From positions 62,001-126,000 of the forward strand of contig NZ_BJTV01000018.1 in NCBI RefSeq assembly GCF_007176755.1: a stretch of 64,000 nt of DNA. The letters run 5' to 3'. Shown piece by piece: positions 8,088 to 17,723 of this stretch. The position numbers and the translations under genes were made by a program. Source of the DNA: Streptomyces sp. 1-11. GTDB lineage: Bacteria; Actinomycetota; Actinomycetes; Streptomycetales; Streptomycetaceae. The notes under the pieces were generated by a model. The model saw nothing but the letters and a program-made list of their open reading frames with translations, did not search any database and was not told where the DNA came from. Position 1 is the stretch's first letter. Each line of letters begins with the position of its first letter.

Positions 8088-8756
8088 TCACGAGCCGCGG
8101 CCGCGCGACGCCGGCGGCCGCCAGTCGCGGCTGCCCGGCAGCCGCCAGCCCCGGGTCAGCGCGGCCAGCCGCAGCGAGACGCCCAGCACGATCCCGGCCA
8201 GGATGCCGACGACGGGCACGCCGAGCCGGCTGCACAGGACCATCACCCCGCTCACCAGCACGGCGACGGTCGCGTACAGCGGGTTGCCGCCGAAGATGGC
8301 GGGGGTGCGGGCCAGCAGCAGATCCCGGATGGCGCCGCCGCCGACCGCCGTGATCGTGCCCAGCAGCACGGCCGGCAGCCAGCCGAGACCGACCGAGAGG
8401 GTCTTCTGCGCCCCGGCGATCGCCCAGACGCTCAGCGCCACGGCGTCGAGCATGTTGAAGGCCCAGCCGGAGGTGTGACGGCTCAGGTCGGCCATGAAGG
8501 CCAGCAGGGTCCCCGCGGTGGCGACGGTGAGGTAGCTGTAGTCCGTCAGGGCGACGGGCGTCCCGTGCTGCAGCAGGGTGTCGCGGAGGATTCCGCCGCC
8601 CAGGCCGGAGACGATGCCGATGACCAGGAAGCCGAAGAGGTCCAGCCGGCGGCTGCGCGCCAGCACCCCGCCGAGCGTGCCGTTGGCGAACACCCCGCTC
8701 AGGTCCAGTACCCGGGTCACTTCGGTCACGTTCTCCGGTGACAGCCAGCCGGCCAC
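8088..8756 (-). CDS. TRIC-type channel / UPF0126 membrane protein
   Basis: Integral membrane protein of 222 aa with seven predicted helices and two homologous halves, each containing the family signature (GLGGGILRD near residue 53 and AVGGGAIRD near 138). Bacterial members are trimeric monovalent-cation channels, formerly annotated as glycine transporters. The GTG at 8756 is supported by a GGAGGAGG site 9 nt upstream. The C-terminal 25 residues are basic and unstructured. The gene lies between the M20 hydrolase and MFS genes on the same strand, separated by about 195 and 84 bp. Confidence 0.85.
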   Translation of the reverse strand: MAGWLSPENVTEVTRVLDLSGVFANGTLGGVLARSRRLDLFGFLVIGIVSGLGGGILRDTLLQHGTPVALTDYSYLTVATAGTLLAFMADLSRHTSGWAFNMLDAVALSVWAIAGAQKTLSVGLGWLPAVLLGTITAVGGGAIRDLLLARTPAIFGGNPLYATVAVLVSGVMVLCSRLGVPVVGILAGIVLGVSLRLAALTRGWRLPGSRDWRPPASRGRGS

Positions 8757-8840
8757 GCATCAGCACCTCCTCCGCCACGCACCGCCGACCCGACCATCGA
8801 ACCAGCCGGAGCGCCCGCTCGCCCGGTGAGTGTCCGCCCG

Positions 8841-10097
8841 TTACGCCGGCGCCCGTCCGGCCGCCCGCGTGCGCCGCTGCGACACGCCGATGACCAGGGC
8901 CAGGGCGGCCGCGGCCGCGGGCACCGCGAAGCCCGTCGCCGGCGAGCCGTGCTCGGCCGCCCAGCCGCCGGTGGCCGAGCCGCAGGCGATGCCGGTGAGC
9001 AGGCCGGTGACGACGAGGCTCATGCCCTCGTTGAGCCGGCCGGCCGGGGTGCGGGACTGCACCAGGGTCATCGCGGTCACCATCGTCGGCGCCGTCGCCA
9101 TGCCCGCCACCAGCAGCGCGCCCCCCAGAACCACGAGGGACCCGGTGGTGGTGGCGGCCAGCCACGGCAGGGTCATCAGGACGGCCATCGCGAGCAGGCA
9201 GCGGGGCAGGCCGAGTCCGGCCGGCTTCAGGGCCCCGTACAGCAGACCGGCCGCGCACGAGCCCGCCGCCTGCAGCGCGAGCACCAGGCCGGCCGCCGCC
9301 CGGTGCCCCTGGGCGTCGGCGTACGCGATGGTGACGACCTCCATCGAACCGAACACCATGCCGGTCGCCACGAAGCAGGCGAGCAGCGCCGGGATCCCCG
9401 GGCTGCGCAACGGCGACCGGGCCTTCGAACGGGCCTGCGGCGGCGGCTCGGTCGCCCGCTGCGCGGTGAACAGCAGCATGCCGGCCAGCAGCAGGACGGC
9501 TCCGGTGAGCGTGCCCGCCTCCGGGAAGAACGTGCCGGTCAGGAAGGAGGCCAGCACCGGGCCCAGCATGAAGCACAGCTCGTCGGCGGCCTGCTCGAAG
9601 GAGTTGGCGGTGTGCAGGGCGGCGGAATCCTCGCGCAGCAGGTGGGCCCAGCGGGCGCGGGACAGGCCGCCGATGTTGGGGGTGGCGGCGGTGGCCGCGT
9701 AGGCGGCGAACAGCGTCCAGTCCGGGGCGTCGTAGCGCACGCACAGCAGCAGGGCGAGGCTGCCCAGCACGGCCGTGAGGGTGGCCGGCACGGCTACCCG
9801 GGCCTGCCCGTGCCGGTCGACGAGCCGCGCGATCCACGGCCCGGCCACCCCGGTCGCCGCGAGGCCGACGGCGGTGACGGCGCCGGCGAGCGCGTACGAG
9901 CCCCGGGCCCCGGCGATCATCACGACCGCGCTCACGCTGAACATGCCCATCGGCAGCCGGGCGACGAGGTTGCCCGCGGTGAAGGCGAGCGTGCCGGGGC
10001 GGGAGAAGAGCCCGCGGTATCCGCGGAGCCGCCCCGCCCCCCTCTCCAAGTGCTGCCCGTCCGGTATCCGGCTTTCTTCGGCGGTCTGTCTCGGCAT
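8841..10097 (-). CDS. MFS transporter
   Basis: Predicted 12-helix major facilitator of 418 aa, probably a drug or metabolite exporter. Helices fill residues 35-215 and 235-405, with a charged central loop (RATEPPPQARSKARSP). The motif-A-like RLVDRHGQARV follows TM2. The GxLxxxRW segment and the lack of substrate signatures leave the cargo open. ATG 10097 lies 97 bp from the divergent LysR gene, so local control by that regulator is likely. Confidence 0.85.
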   Translation of the reverse strand: MPRQTAEESRIPDGQHLERGAGRLRGYRGLFSRPGTLAFTAGNLVARLPMGMFSVSAVVMIAGARGSYALAGAVTAVGLAATGVAGPWIARLVDRHGQARVAVPATLTAVLGSLALLLCVRYDAPDWTLFAAYAATAATPNIGGLSRARWAHLLREDSAALHTANSFEQAADELCFMLGPVLASFLTGTFFPEAGTLTGAVLLLAGMLLFTAQRATEPPPQARSKARSPLRSPGIPALLACFVATGMVFGSMEVVTIAYADAQGHRAAAGLVLALQAAGSCAAGLLYGALKPAGLGLPRCLLAMAVLMTLPWLAATTTGSLVVLGGALLVAGMATAPTMVTAMTLVQSRTPAGRLNEGMSLVVTGLLTGIACGSATGGWAAEHGSPATGFAVPAAAAALALVIGVSQRRTRAAGRAPA

Positions 10098-10181
10098 GGT
10101 GCAACGGTGGCCCGGAGCGGATCACCCGGTCCAACACCTTCTCGGGGCCGACTCACGCGTCCGCGTTGTGAATCGGCGAGG

Positions 10182-10187
10182 TAGATT
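10182..10187 (+). promoter_or_regulatory. -10 box of a probable leaderless promoter (LysR gene)
   Basis: TAGATT ends 7 nt before ATG 10195 and no ribosome-binding site is seen. It lies in the short divergent region shared with the MFS gene. Confidence 0.5.
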
Positions 10188-10194
10188 CGCCGCC

Positions 10195-11163
10195 ATGCCC
10201 GCTCCCGCCGCCATAGAACCGCGCCTGCTGCGCGCCTTCGTCGCCGTCGCCGAGGAGCTGCACTTCACCCGGGCCGCGGCCCGCCTGTACGTGGCGCAGC
10301 AGGCACTGAGCCGGGACGTGCGGCGGCTGGAGCGCGAGCTGGGCGCGGAGTTGTTCGTACGGACCACCCGGCAGGTGACGCTGACCGCGGACGGCGAGCG
10401 GCTGCTGCCGCACGCCCGGCGGGTCCTGGCCGCCCAGGACGACCTGCTCGCCGCCTTCGGCCAGGCCAGGCCGCTGCTGGTCGACCTCAACTCCGCCGGC
10501 CTGGTCACCGGCCGCCGGGTGCTGCACCGGGCCCGGGAACTCGCCCCGGAATGCGAGCTGATGGCCCGCTACGAGAGCGGTCTCACCGGAGCGGCGGCCG
10601 AGTTGCTGGCCGGCCGTCTTGACGTCTCCTTCGGGCGCTTCGCCGGCCTCGACCCGGCCCTGCGGTCGGGGCTCGCGCAACAGCCGGTGCGCTACGAGCC
10701 GATGGCCGTCGTGCTGCCCGACGACCACCCGCTGGCCGCCCTGCCGGAGGTGCCGCTGGCGGCGCTGGCCGGGGAGACGGTGTACGCCGGGGCGGGCAAC
10801 CCGCGCACCCGGGAGTGGACCGACCTGGCGCTCCGTCTCTTCGAGGGACGCGGCATCCGGCTCGCGCCGCCCCTGCCGCTGCCGGTCGGCGACGAGGAGT
10901 TCGAGCGGATCATGGCCAAGACCCGGAACGCGATCCTGGCGGTGGTGGGCTTTCCGGCCATGCCCCGTTCGGTGCTGCGGCCCCTCGTCGATCCGGTCCC
11001 GCTCTCGCCCGTGTCCCTTGTCTGGCGCAAAGGGCTGACTCACCCCGGTCTGGCGGCCCTACGCAGGGCCGCGAGTGACATCGCGCGGGCCGAGGGATGG
11101 CTGAGGCGCCCCGCCGACCGATGGATTCCAGCCGCGGATGATGATGTGATGGGCGTCCATTAA
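10195..11163 (+). CDS. LysR family transcriptional regulator
   Basis: A 322-aa LTTR. The winged helix-turn-helix covers about residues 6-65 (LLRAFVAVAEELHFTRAAARL, then QQALSRDVRRLERELG); the periplasmic-binding-like effector domain covers about 90-295. It is divergent from the MFS exporter with 97 bp between starts, the usual arrangement for a regulator and its target. The inducer is unknown. ATG 10195 is chosen for its LTTR N-terminus and the TAGATT box. Confidence 0.9.
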   Translation: MPAPAAIEPRLLRAFVAVAEELHFTRAAARLYVAQQALSRDVRRLERELGAELFVRTTRQVTLTADGERLLPHARRVLAAQDDLLAAFGQARPLLVDLNSAGLVTGRRVLHRARELAPECELMARYESGLTGAAAELLAGRLDVSFGRFAGLDPALRSGLAQQPVRYEPMAVVLPDDHPLAALPEVPLAALAGETVYAGAGNPRTREWTDLALRLFEGRGIRLAPPLPLPVGDEEFERIMAKTRNAILAVVGFPAMPRSVLRPLVDPVPLSPVSLVWRKGLTHPGLAALRRAASDIARAEGWLRRPADRWIPAADDDVMGVH

Positions 11164-11322
11164 GCGGCACGTGGCGAACACGGATCCTCCGCATGCGCTA
11201 CATTCATGGCCCGAGCACGGTGTGGTAAAGGGGGCGCTCGGGCTGGGTGGGGGCCTGGTTCGAACGGCGGGTGCTCGGTGTCGATGCGCACCCGGAACTG
11301 TCCCGTGGGGGGATGTGCGCAC

Positions 11323-12525
11323 GTGAAAGAGTGGCGAGAAGACGCCCAACCGGAGTGGCCCGAAACCGCATCCGCGCCCTGGAGCAACCATGTGACGGGT
11401 GGTCACACCCAGGTCCGCCCGGATTCCGGGGCCCTCCACGGCGGCGGCCACCCCCAGTTCCCGTCGGAGACCGGGCCCCCGCACGGCGGCGGTCACCCCC
11501 AGTCCCACCCGGAGACCGGGGCCTTCCACAGCGGCGGTCACCCCCAGGCCGGTCACACGTCCGGCGCGGCGTTCCCGTACCCCGGTGCGGCCCCCGGCCC
11601 CGGTGCCTTCCCGGCCGCCGGGATACGCCGGGGCGGACGAGCCGCCCCGACCGAGGCCGACGGGACGGCCGTACTCCCGCGGGCCGGCGACCACTCCGCC
11701 CCGGACCTCCGCCGCGCCGCGGAGCCCGGCGGCACCCGCTCCCACGACCCCGAGCAGACCACGGTGCTGCGCCGGGTGCGGGTCGCGGACCTCGCCGGGC
11801 CCGGTACCGCCGAGCCCCGGCACACCCCCTGGGAGGAGCCCCTCCCCGGCATCCCCGCCCAGCCCACCGCCGCCGACCCCACGCACGACCCGCACGAGGT
11901 GACGGTCCAGATGGACGCCGTCCAACTCGGCGACGTCCGGCTGAACCCGGTCCCGGGCGCCGCGCGCGGCGCCCGCCGCGAGAGCGCCGACGGCCCCGTC
12001 TTCGTCGACGAGTCCGGCCGCCGCAGCCGCACCTTCCGCCGCCTCGGCATGCTCGTCGGCCTCGCCTGCGCGGTGTACGCCGTGATCATCGTGGCGACCC
12101 TGTTCTCGGGGAGCTCGGACGCGCCGTGGGTCCCGGTGCCCGGCCAGGACGAGAACGCGCCGGCCAGCCAGGTGGACGCCCCGCCGCTGCCCAGCGCCTC
12201 GACGGACCCGACGCCGGGGAGCGGCGCCCCCGCCGGCTCCGCCGAGTCCCCGGCGGCGCCCGCCGGCGCGGTACCGGGCACCGTCGGTTCCACACCGGGT
12301 TCCGGATCGGGCACGTCCGCGGGCGAGGAGCCGGCAGCCGGCACGTCCGCCGGCCCCGGCGCCGGGCAGCCGTCCACCTCCCCGGTGTCCCCGGCCGGTT
12401 CGACCCCCGCCCCGTCCACCCCGGGCACCGGCGCCTCTCCCGGTCCCTCGCACTCCACCGCCGGTGGCAAGGGGCGCGAGGCCCACCACCCGGTCTTCCC
12501 CACCACCCTGCGTCCCCACCTCTGA
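11323..12525 (+). CDS. matA: Proline/glycine-rich single-pass membrane protein heading the mat-type operon
   Basis: A 400-aa protein with a long low-complexity N-terminal part (HGGGHPQ-like repeats at about 33-75), one transmembrane helix (about residues 242-264, LGMLVGLACAVYAVIIVATLF) and a Ser/Pro/Gly/Thr-rich extracytoplasmic tail. Orientation is probably cytoplasmic N-terminus and outside C-terminus. GTG 11323 is chosen because GGGGGG lies about 10 nt upstream; ATG 11284 and ATG 11206 are in frame but less well placed. The next gene starts 16 nt after its stop. By position and architecture it corresponds to the small partner of MatB in S. coelicolor/lividans mycelial aggregation; the name is from memory and not verified. 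Confidence 0.65.
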   Translation: MKEWREDAQPEWPETASAPWSNHVTGGHTQVRPDSGALHGGGHPQFPSETGPPHGGGHPQSHPETGAFHSGGHPQAGHTSGAAFPYPGAAPGPGAFPAAGIRRGGRAAPTEADGTAVLPRAGDHSAPDLRRAAEPGGTRSHDPEQTTVLRRVRVADLAGPGTAEPRHTPWEEPLPGIPAQPTAADPTHDPHEVTVQMDAVQLGDVRLNPVPGAARGARRESADGPVFVDESGRRSRTFRRLGMLVGLACAVYAVIIVATLFSGSSDAPWVPVPGQDENAPASQVDAPPLPSASTDPTPGSGAPAGSAESPAAPAGAVPGTVGSTPGSGSGTSAGEEPAAGTSAGPGAGQPSTSPVSPAGSTPAPSTPGTGASPGPSHSTAGGKGREAHHPVFPTTLRPHL

Positions 12526-12541
12526 TCAGCGAAGCCGCCCC

Positions 12542-14719
12542 ATGCCGTCACACTCCCGTCCCCGTTCCTCCCTGCCCAGGCGCAGATGGCTCCCCCTGCG
12601 CTATCTGCTGTCCGTCCTGGTCCTGATCGCCACGCTCGCGATGCTCATGCTGCGCGGCTACGTGCACAACGAGATCCTCGCGGACTTCCGCGTGCGGCCC
12701 GAGGCGGCCAGCGACAAGGTGCCCGAGAAGGTGCTCGACGGCGGCCCGGTCATCGACACCCGGGGCGGCCGCACCGGCAGCCTGCGGGTGCCCGACCACC
12801 GCATCGTCCTCACCTTCGACGACGGCCCGGACCCGGTCTGGACGCCGAAGGTCCTCGACATCCTCAAGAAGCACCACGCGCACGCGGTCTTCTTCGTCAC
12901 CGGCTCCATGACCTCCCGCTACCCGGAGCTGGTCAAGCGCATGGTGGACGAGGGCCACGAGGTCGGCCTGCACACCTTCAACCACCCGGACCTGTCGTAC
13001 CACTCCGAGCGGCGCATCGACTGGGAGCTGTCCCAGAGCCAGCTCGCGCTGGCCGGAGCGGCCGGTATCCGCAGCTCCCTGTTCCGGCCGCCGTACTCCT
13101 CGTTCGCCGACGCCATGGACGACAGGTCCTGGCCGGTGACCAAGTACATCGGTGGCCGCGGCTACCTCACCGTCGTCAACGACACCGACAGCGAGGACTG
13201 GCGCCGGCCCGGGGTCGAGGAGATCATCCGCAAGGCCACGCCCAAGGGCGGCAAGGGCGCGATCGTCCTGATGCACGACTCCGGCGGCGAGCGGCACCAG
13301 ACGGTCCAGGCGCTGGACCGGTTCCTGCCCCAACTCCAGTCGCGGGGCTACCGGTTCCAGAACCTCACCGAGGCGCTGGACGCGCCGAGCGCGTCCACCC
13401 CGGTCACCGGCCTGGACCTGTGGAAGGGCAAGGCCTGGATATTCCTGGTGCAGGCGTCGGAGCGGGCCACCGGAGCCCTGGTCGTGTGCCTCGCGGTCAT
13501 CGGCTCCCTCGTGCTCGCCCGTTTCGGCGGCATGCTGCTGCTGTCCGCGCTGCACGCCCGCCGCACCCGCCGGCGCGGGTTCCGCTGGGGACGGCACCCC
13601 GTCACCGAACCCGTGTCGGTGCTGGTCCCGGCCTACAACGAGGCCAAGTGCATCGAGAACACGGTCCGTTCGCTGATGCGCAGCGAGCATCCCATCGAGG
13701 TCGTCGTCATCGACGACGGGTCCACCGACGGCACGGCCCGCATCGTCGAAGGGCTGGGACTGCCCAACGTACGGGTGATCCGGCAGCTCAACGCGGGCAA
13801 GCCCGCCGCCCTCAACCGCGGTATGGCCAACGCCCGTCACGACCTGATCGTGATGATGGACGGCGACACCGTCTTCGAGCCGGCCACCGTGCGCGAACTG
13901 GTGCAGCCCTTCGCCGACCCGCGGGTCGGCGCGGTCGCCGGCAACGCCAAGGTCGGCAACAAGGACACGCTCATCGGCGCCTGGCAGCACATCGAGTACG
14001 TGATGGGCTTCAACCTCGACCGCCGCATGTACGACGTCCTGCGCTGCATGCCGACGATCCCGGGCGCGGTCGGCGCCTTCCGCCGCTCGGCGCTGGAACG
14101 GGTCGGCGGCATGAGCGACGACACCCTCGCCGAGGACACCGACATCACCATGGCGATGCACCGCGACGGCTGGCACGTGGTGTACGCCGAGAAGGCCCGG
14201 GCCTGGACCGAGGCCCCGGAGTCCGTCCAGCAGCTGTGGTCCCAGCGCTACCGCTGGTCGTACGGCACCATGCAGGCGATCTGGAAGCACCGCCGCGCCG
14301 TCGTCGAACGCGGTCCCTCCGGGCGGTTCGGCCGGGTCGGCCTGCCCCTGGTGTCCCTGTTCATGGTCGTGGCCCCGCTGCTGGCCCCGCTGATCGACGT
14401 CTTCCTCGTCTACGGCCTGGTCTTCGGGCCCACCGAGAAGACGATCGGGGCCTGGTTCGGCGTCCTCGCCGTCCAGGCGGCCTGCGCGGCGTACGCCTTC
14501 GTCCTCGACCGCGAACCGCTGACGCCACTGGTCTCGCTGCCCCTGCAGCAGATCCTCTACCGCCAGCTCATGTACGTCGTGCTGCTGCAGTCCTGGATCA
14601 CGGCGCTCACCGGCGGCCGCCTGCGCTGGCAGAAGCTGCGGCGCAAGGGCGGCGTGTCGGCCCCGCCGGCCGCGCCCGTTCCCGGACCGCCGGTGGCGGG
14701 CGGGAGGCCGGCCCGGTGA
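12542..14719 (+). CDS. matB: Bifunctional polysaccharide deacetylase / GT2 glycosyltransferase (MatB-like)
   Basis: Membrane enzyme of 725 aa that probably polymerises and partly deacetylates an extracellular beta-1,6-GlcNAc-type polymer. A signal anchor spans about 14-36. The NodB deacetylase domain (85-295) has TFDDGP at 91-96, metal-binding HTFNHP at 144-149, FRPPYSS and LMHDSGG. A helix near 305-330 is followed by a GT2 domain from about 358: VSVLVPAYNE, DDGSTDG, MDGDT with D440, LAEDTD and the QRYRW motif at 568-572, which defines processive synthases. Further helices end the protein. Deacetylase and synthase fused in one chain is the MatB architecture of Streptomyces hyphal aggregation. 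It is translationally coupled to the next gene by a GTGA overlap. Confidence 0.85.
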   Translation: MPSHSRPRSSLPRRRWLPLRYLLSVLVLIATLAMLMLRGYVHNEILADFRVRPEAASDKVPEKVLDGGPVIDTRGGRTGSLRVPDHRIVLTFDDGPDPVWTPKVLDILKKHHAHAVFFVTGSMTSRYPELVKRMVDEGHEVGLHTFNHPDLSYHSERRIDWELSQSQLALAGAAGIRSSLFRPPYSSFADAMDDRSWPVTKYIGGRGYLTVVNDTDSEDWRRPGVEEIIRKATPKGGKGAIVLMHDSGGERHQTVQALDRFLPQLQSRGYRFQNLTEALDAPSASTPVTGLDLWKGKAWIFLVQASERATGALVVCLAVIGSLVLARFGGMLLLSALHARRTRRRGFRWGRHPVTEPVSVLVPAYNEAKCIENTVRSLMRSEHPIEVVVIDDGSTDGTARIVEGLGLPNVRVIRQLNAGKPAALNRGMANARHDLIVMMDGDTVFEPATVRELVQPFADPRVGAVAGNAKVGNKDTLIGAWQHIEYVMGFNLDRRMYDVLRCMPTIPGAVGAFRRSALERVGGMSDDTLAEDTDITMAMHRDGWHVVYAEKARAWTEAPESVQQLWSQRYRWSYGTMQAIWKHRRAVVERGPSGRFGRVGLPLVSLFMVVAPLLAPLIDVFLVYGLVFGPTEKTIGAWFGVLAVQAACAAYAFVLDREPLTPLVSLPLQQILYRQLMYVVLLQSWITALTGGRLRWQKLRRKGGVSAPPAAPVPGPPVAGGRPAR

Positions 14720-16089
14720 CGACGCCCCCCTTCGGCCCCGGACCGCGGCCGGGCGCCCGGCCGCCGGGGCCCGCCCACGAGCCCCTCGCCACGCGGCCCG
14801 CGTGGACCGCGGCCCCTCCGCCCGCCCCGCCGGCACCGCTCCCGACGACGACCCAGGAAGCCCAGCACGTGACCGTACCCACCCTGCCGTCCGCCATGGA
14901 CGAGCCGGCCCCGCCCGCCGAGCCCGGGCAGCAGCGGCGCACCCCGGTGCGCGACCGGTACTTCGACCTGCTGCGTGCGGTCGCGCTCTTCCGGGTGGTC
15001 TTCTACCACTTGATGGGCTGGGCCTGGCTGCCGGTCGTGTTCCCGTCCATGGGCGTGATGTTCGCGCTGGCGGGCAACCTCATGGCCCGCTCGCTCAAGC
15101 GCCCGGCGGTGCAGGTCGTCCGCAGCCGCCTGCGCCGTCTCCTGCCGCCGCTGTGGCTGCTCGGCGCCATCGGCGTGACCGGCATGGTGCTGCAGGGCTG
15201 GAGCCCGGGCGACGACGGCCACCCCGGCTGGTGGTGGCTGCACCTCGGCTTCTGGATCCTGCCGGTGAGCGACCCGCCCTACGCCGAGGGCCTGCGCGGC
15301 ATCCACGGCATCCTCGGGGAGGACTGGGGATCCGAACTGGCCGGTCCGCTCTGGTACATCCGCGCCTACCTCTGGTACGTCCTGCTGTCCCCGTTCCTGC
15401 TGAGGGCGCTGCGGGCGCTGCCCTGGGCGACCATCCTGTCGCCGATCGCGCTCTCCGCGGCCTTCGAGTTCGGCTACCTCAACCTGCCCGGTGAGCGCAT
15501 CCCCTCGGCCCTCACCGACTTCAGCACCTTCGGCGCCTGCTGGATCCTGGGAATGGCGCACCAGGAAGGCGTCCTGAAGCGCATCCCGCGCTACATGGTC
15601 CCGTCCGTGGCCCCGGCCATCGCGCTCCTGGGCCTGTGGTACGCCCTGACGCACGGCTTCAAAGAGGGCCACGACCTGGACGACATCCCGTTCGCGCAGT
15701 CCCTCTGGTCCTTCGCCACCGTGCTGCTGCTCCTGCACGTCAGCCCGTCCTGGACCCAGTGGCCGCGCTGGCTGCGCCCCTTCGACCGGCTGATCACCCT
15801 GCTGAACTCCAGAGCGGTGACGATCTACCTCTGGCACAACCTGTGCATCCTCGTCGCCGCCACGCTGTGGGACCAGTTGTGGCAGTTCGACGTGATGGAC
15901 CTGCACTTCTCCTGGCTGCTGGAGAGCCCCTGGCCGGTTCTCGCGATCACCTGGATGTTCATCGCGAGCTGCATCGTCTGGTTCGGCTGGGTGGAGGACC
16001 TCGCCGCCAAGCGCAGACCGCGCCTGTGGCCGGACGGCTCGGCCCCCAGGCGCCGGCGTCCGCGCGACGCGGCGCACCGGGCGGCCTGA
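14716..16089 (+). CDS. Acyltransferase-3 family membrane protein
   Basis: A 457-aa integral membrane acyltransferase. A proline-rich cytoplasmic leader of about 75 residues precedes RDRYFDLLRAVALFRVVFYHL, the typical AT3 opening with its catalytic-type histidine; about ten helices follow. GTG 14716 overlaps the matB stop as GTGA, which both fixes the start and shows coupling. An internal GTG at 14870 would remove much of the leader. Family members O-acylate extracellular glycans, so it may acetylate the polymer made by the upstream GT2, an inference from operon structure. The C-terminus is basic (APRRRRPRDAAHR). Confidence 0.82.
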   Translation: MTTPPFGPGPRPGARPPGPAHEPLATRPAWTAAPPPAPPAPLPTTTQEAQHVTVPTLPSAMDEPAPPAEPGQQRRTPVRDRYFDLLRAVALFRVVFYHLMGWAWLPVVFPSMGVMFALAGNLMARSLKRPAVQVVRSRLRRLLPPLWLLGAIGVTGMVLQGWSPGDDGHPGWWWLHLGFWILPVSDPPYAEGLRGIHGILGEDWGSELAGPLWYIRAYLWYVLLSPFLLRALRALPWATILSPIALSAAFEFGYLNLPGERIPSALTDFSTFGACWILGMAHQEGVLKRIPRYMVPSVAPAIALLGLWYALTHGFKEGHDLDDIPFAQSLWSFATVLLLLHVSPSWTQWPRWLRPFDRLITLLNSRAVTIYLWHNLCILVAATLWDQLWQFDVMDLHFSWLLESPWPVLAITWMFIASCIVWFGWVEDLAAKRRPRLWPDGSAPRRRRPRDAAHRAA

Positions 16090-16267
16090 GCGGCCCGACC
16101 GCACCGGCCCCCCCGGCCCCGGCAGGCGCCCTCACGGCGCCCGCGCCGGGCGAGTGAGAGCGAAGTTCCCTGCCGGTCACCCACGGCCACAGCCAGGAAA
16201 CGCGTCCTCCCTACCTTCGGGACTCATCACCGCGAACCACCGAGTCCCGGAGCACCGTGGAGGCGTC

Positions 16268-17638
16268 ATGACAGGTCCGGCCCCCATCCGTCGCAGCGGT
16301 CGCTGGATCGAACGCTGGGACCCCGAGGACGAGGGGTTCTGGCAGACGACCGGGGAGCGGGTCGCCCGGCGGAACCTGTGGTTCTCCGTGCTGGCGGAGC
16401 ACATCGGGTTCTCGGTCTGGACCCTGTGGTCCGTGCTCGTGCTCTTCATGGGACCCGAGTACGGACTCACCCCCGCCGACAAGTTCCTGCTCACCTCCGC
16501 CGTCACCCTGGTCGGCGCGGTGGCGCGGGTGCCGTACACCTTCGCCGTCGCGGTCTTCGGCGGGCGGAACTGGACGGTCATCTCGGCGAGCCTGCTGCTC
16601 GTCCCGTCGGCCGCCGCCTTCGTGGTGATGGAACCGGGGACGTCCTTCTCCACCTTCCTGCTGACCGGACTGCTGGCCGGCGTCGGCGGCGGCAACTTCG
16701 CCTCCTCCATGACCAACATCAACGCCTTCTTCCCGCTGCGCCGCAAGGGGTGGGCGCTCGGCCTGAACGCCGGGGGCGGCAACATCGGCGTGCCGGTCAT
16801 CCAGCTCGTCGCCCTCGCCGTCATCGGGGCGGGCGGCGGGCCGCGGGTCCTGCTCGGCGTCTACATCCCGCTGATCGTCGTCGCCGCCGTCCTCGCCGCG
16901 CTGTTCATGGACAACCTCGCCTCGGTGAGGAACGACACCGGCGCCGCCCTGGACGCCGCGAAGGACCGCCACACCTGGATCATGTCCTTCCTCTACGTCG
17001 GCACCTTCGGCTCGTTCATCGGGTACAGCTTCGCCTTCGGGCAGGTGCTGACCAGCCAGTTCGGGCGCACCCCGCTGCAGGCCGCGTACCTCACCTTCAT
17101 CGGCCCGCTGCTCGGCTCCCTGATCCGGCCCGTCGGCGGGCGCCTCGCCGACCGGTACGGCGGGGCGCGGATCACCCTGTGGAACTACGTCGGCATGGCC
17201 GCCGCCACCGCCCTCCTGGTCGTGGCCAGCATGACGAAGTCGCCGGCGCTGTTCGTGCCGGTCTTCGTGGTGCTGTTCGTGCTCAGCGGACTCGGCAACG
17301 GGTCGACGTACAGGATGATCCCCGGGATCTTCCAGGCCAAGGCCCTCGCCGGGGGACTCACGGGCGAGGCGGCGGCGGCCCACGGACGGCGGCTGTCCGG
17401 CGCCTCGATGGGGCTCATCGGGGCCGTCGGCGCGCTCGGCGGCGTCGGCATCAACCTGGCCTTCCGGCAGTCCTTCCTGTCCTACGGCTCCGGCACCGGC
17501 GCCTTCGTCGCCTTCCTCGTCTTCTACGGTGTCTGCTTCGCGGTGACGTGGGCCGTATACCTTCGCCGTCCGGCCACCCGGGCCGTACCCACCGGCACCG
17601 CCGGGACGAAGCCGCAGCTCGGCTACGCCGAGGTGTGA
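16268..17638 (+). CDS. narK: NarK-type nitrate/nitrite transporter
   Basis: MFS transporter of 456 aa with 12 predicted helices. The nitrate-porter signatures are visible in TM5 (GLNAGGGNIGVPVIQ) and TM11 (SGLGNGSTYRMIP), both specific to the NarK/NNP family. It imports nitrate or exchanges nitrate for nitrite. A GGAGG site lies 7 nt before ATG 16268. A strong terminator follows, and the next gene is the nitrate regulator NnaR, so transporter and regulator are neighbours but probably separate transcripts. Confidence 0.92.
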   Translation: MTGPAPIRRSGRWIERWDPEDEGFWQTTGERVARRNLWFSVLAEHIGFSVWTLWSVLVLFMGPEYGLTPADKFLLTSAVTLVGAVARVPYTFAVAVFGGRNWTVISASLLLVPSAAAFVVMEPGTSFSTFLLTGLLAGVGGGNFASSMTNINAFFPLRRKGWALGLNAGGGNIGVPVIQLVALAVIGAGGGPRVLLGVYIPLIVVAAVLAALFMDNLASVRNDTGAALDAAKDRHTWIMSFLYVGTFGSFIGYSFAFGQVLTSQFGRTPLQAAYLTFIGPLLGSLIRPVGGRLADRYGGARITLWNYVGMAAATALLVVASMTKSPALFVPVFVVLFVLSGLGNGSTYRMIPGIFQAKALAGGLTGEAAAAHGRRLSGASMGLIGAVGALGGVGINLAFRQSFLSYGSGTGAFVAFLVFYGVCFAVTWAVYLRRPATRAVPTGTAGTKPQLGYAEV

Positions 17639-17659
17639 CGTAACACCGCGGACATCGAG

Positions 17660-17700
17660 CCGAACCGAGCCTGTCACGCGCCGTTGACAGGCTCGTTCGG
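17660..17700 (+). terminator. Terminator between narK and nnaR
   Basis: A stem of about 16 bp with one mismatch pairs 17660-17676 with 17685-17700. Confidence 0.85.
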
Positions 17701-17723
17701 CATGCGGGTCAGCTAGGAGAGCC

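Noticed and set aside
6619..10137. A 1172-codon minus-strand open frame
   Set aside because: Only its first 424 codons upstream of the stop (M20 hydrolase) are coding; the rest runs out of frame through the TRIC and MFS genes and is Arg/Gly/Pro-rich shadow.
12586..14715. Plus-strand frame continuous with the acyltransferase, overlapping matB
   Set aside because: Composition is Arg/Pro/His shadow of matB; the GTGA overlap marks the real start at 14716.
12548..14836. Large minus-strand frame opposite matB
   Set aside because: Antisense shadow produced by high GC3; no domain and no ribosome site.
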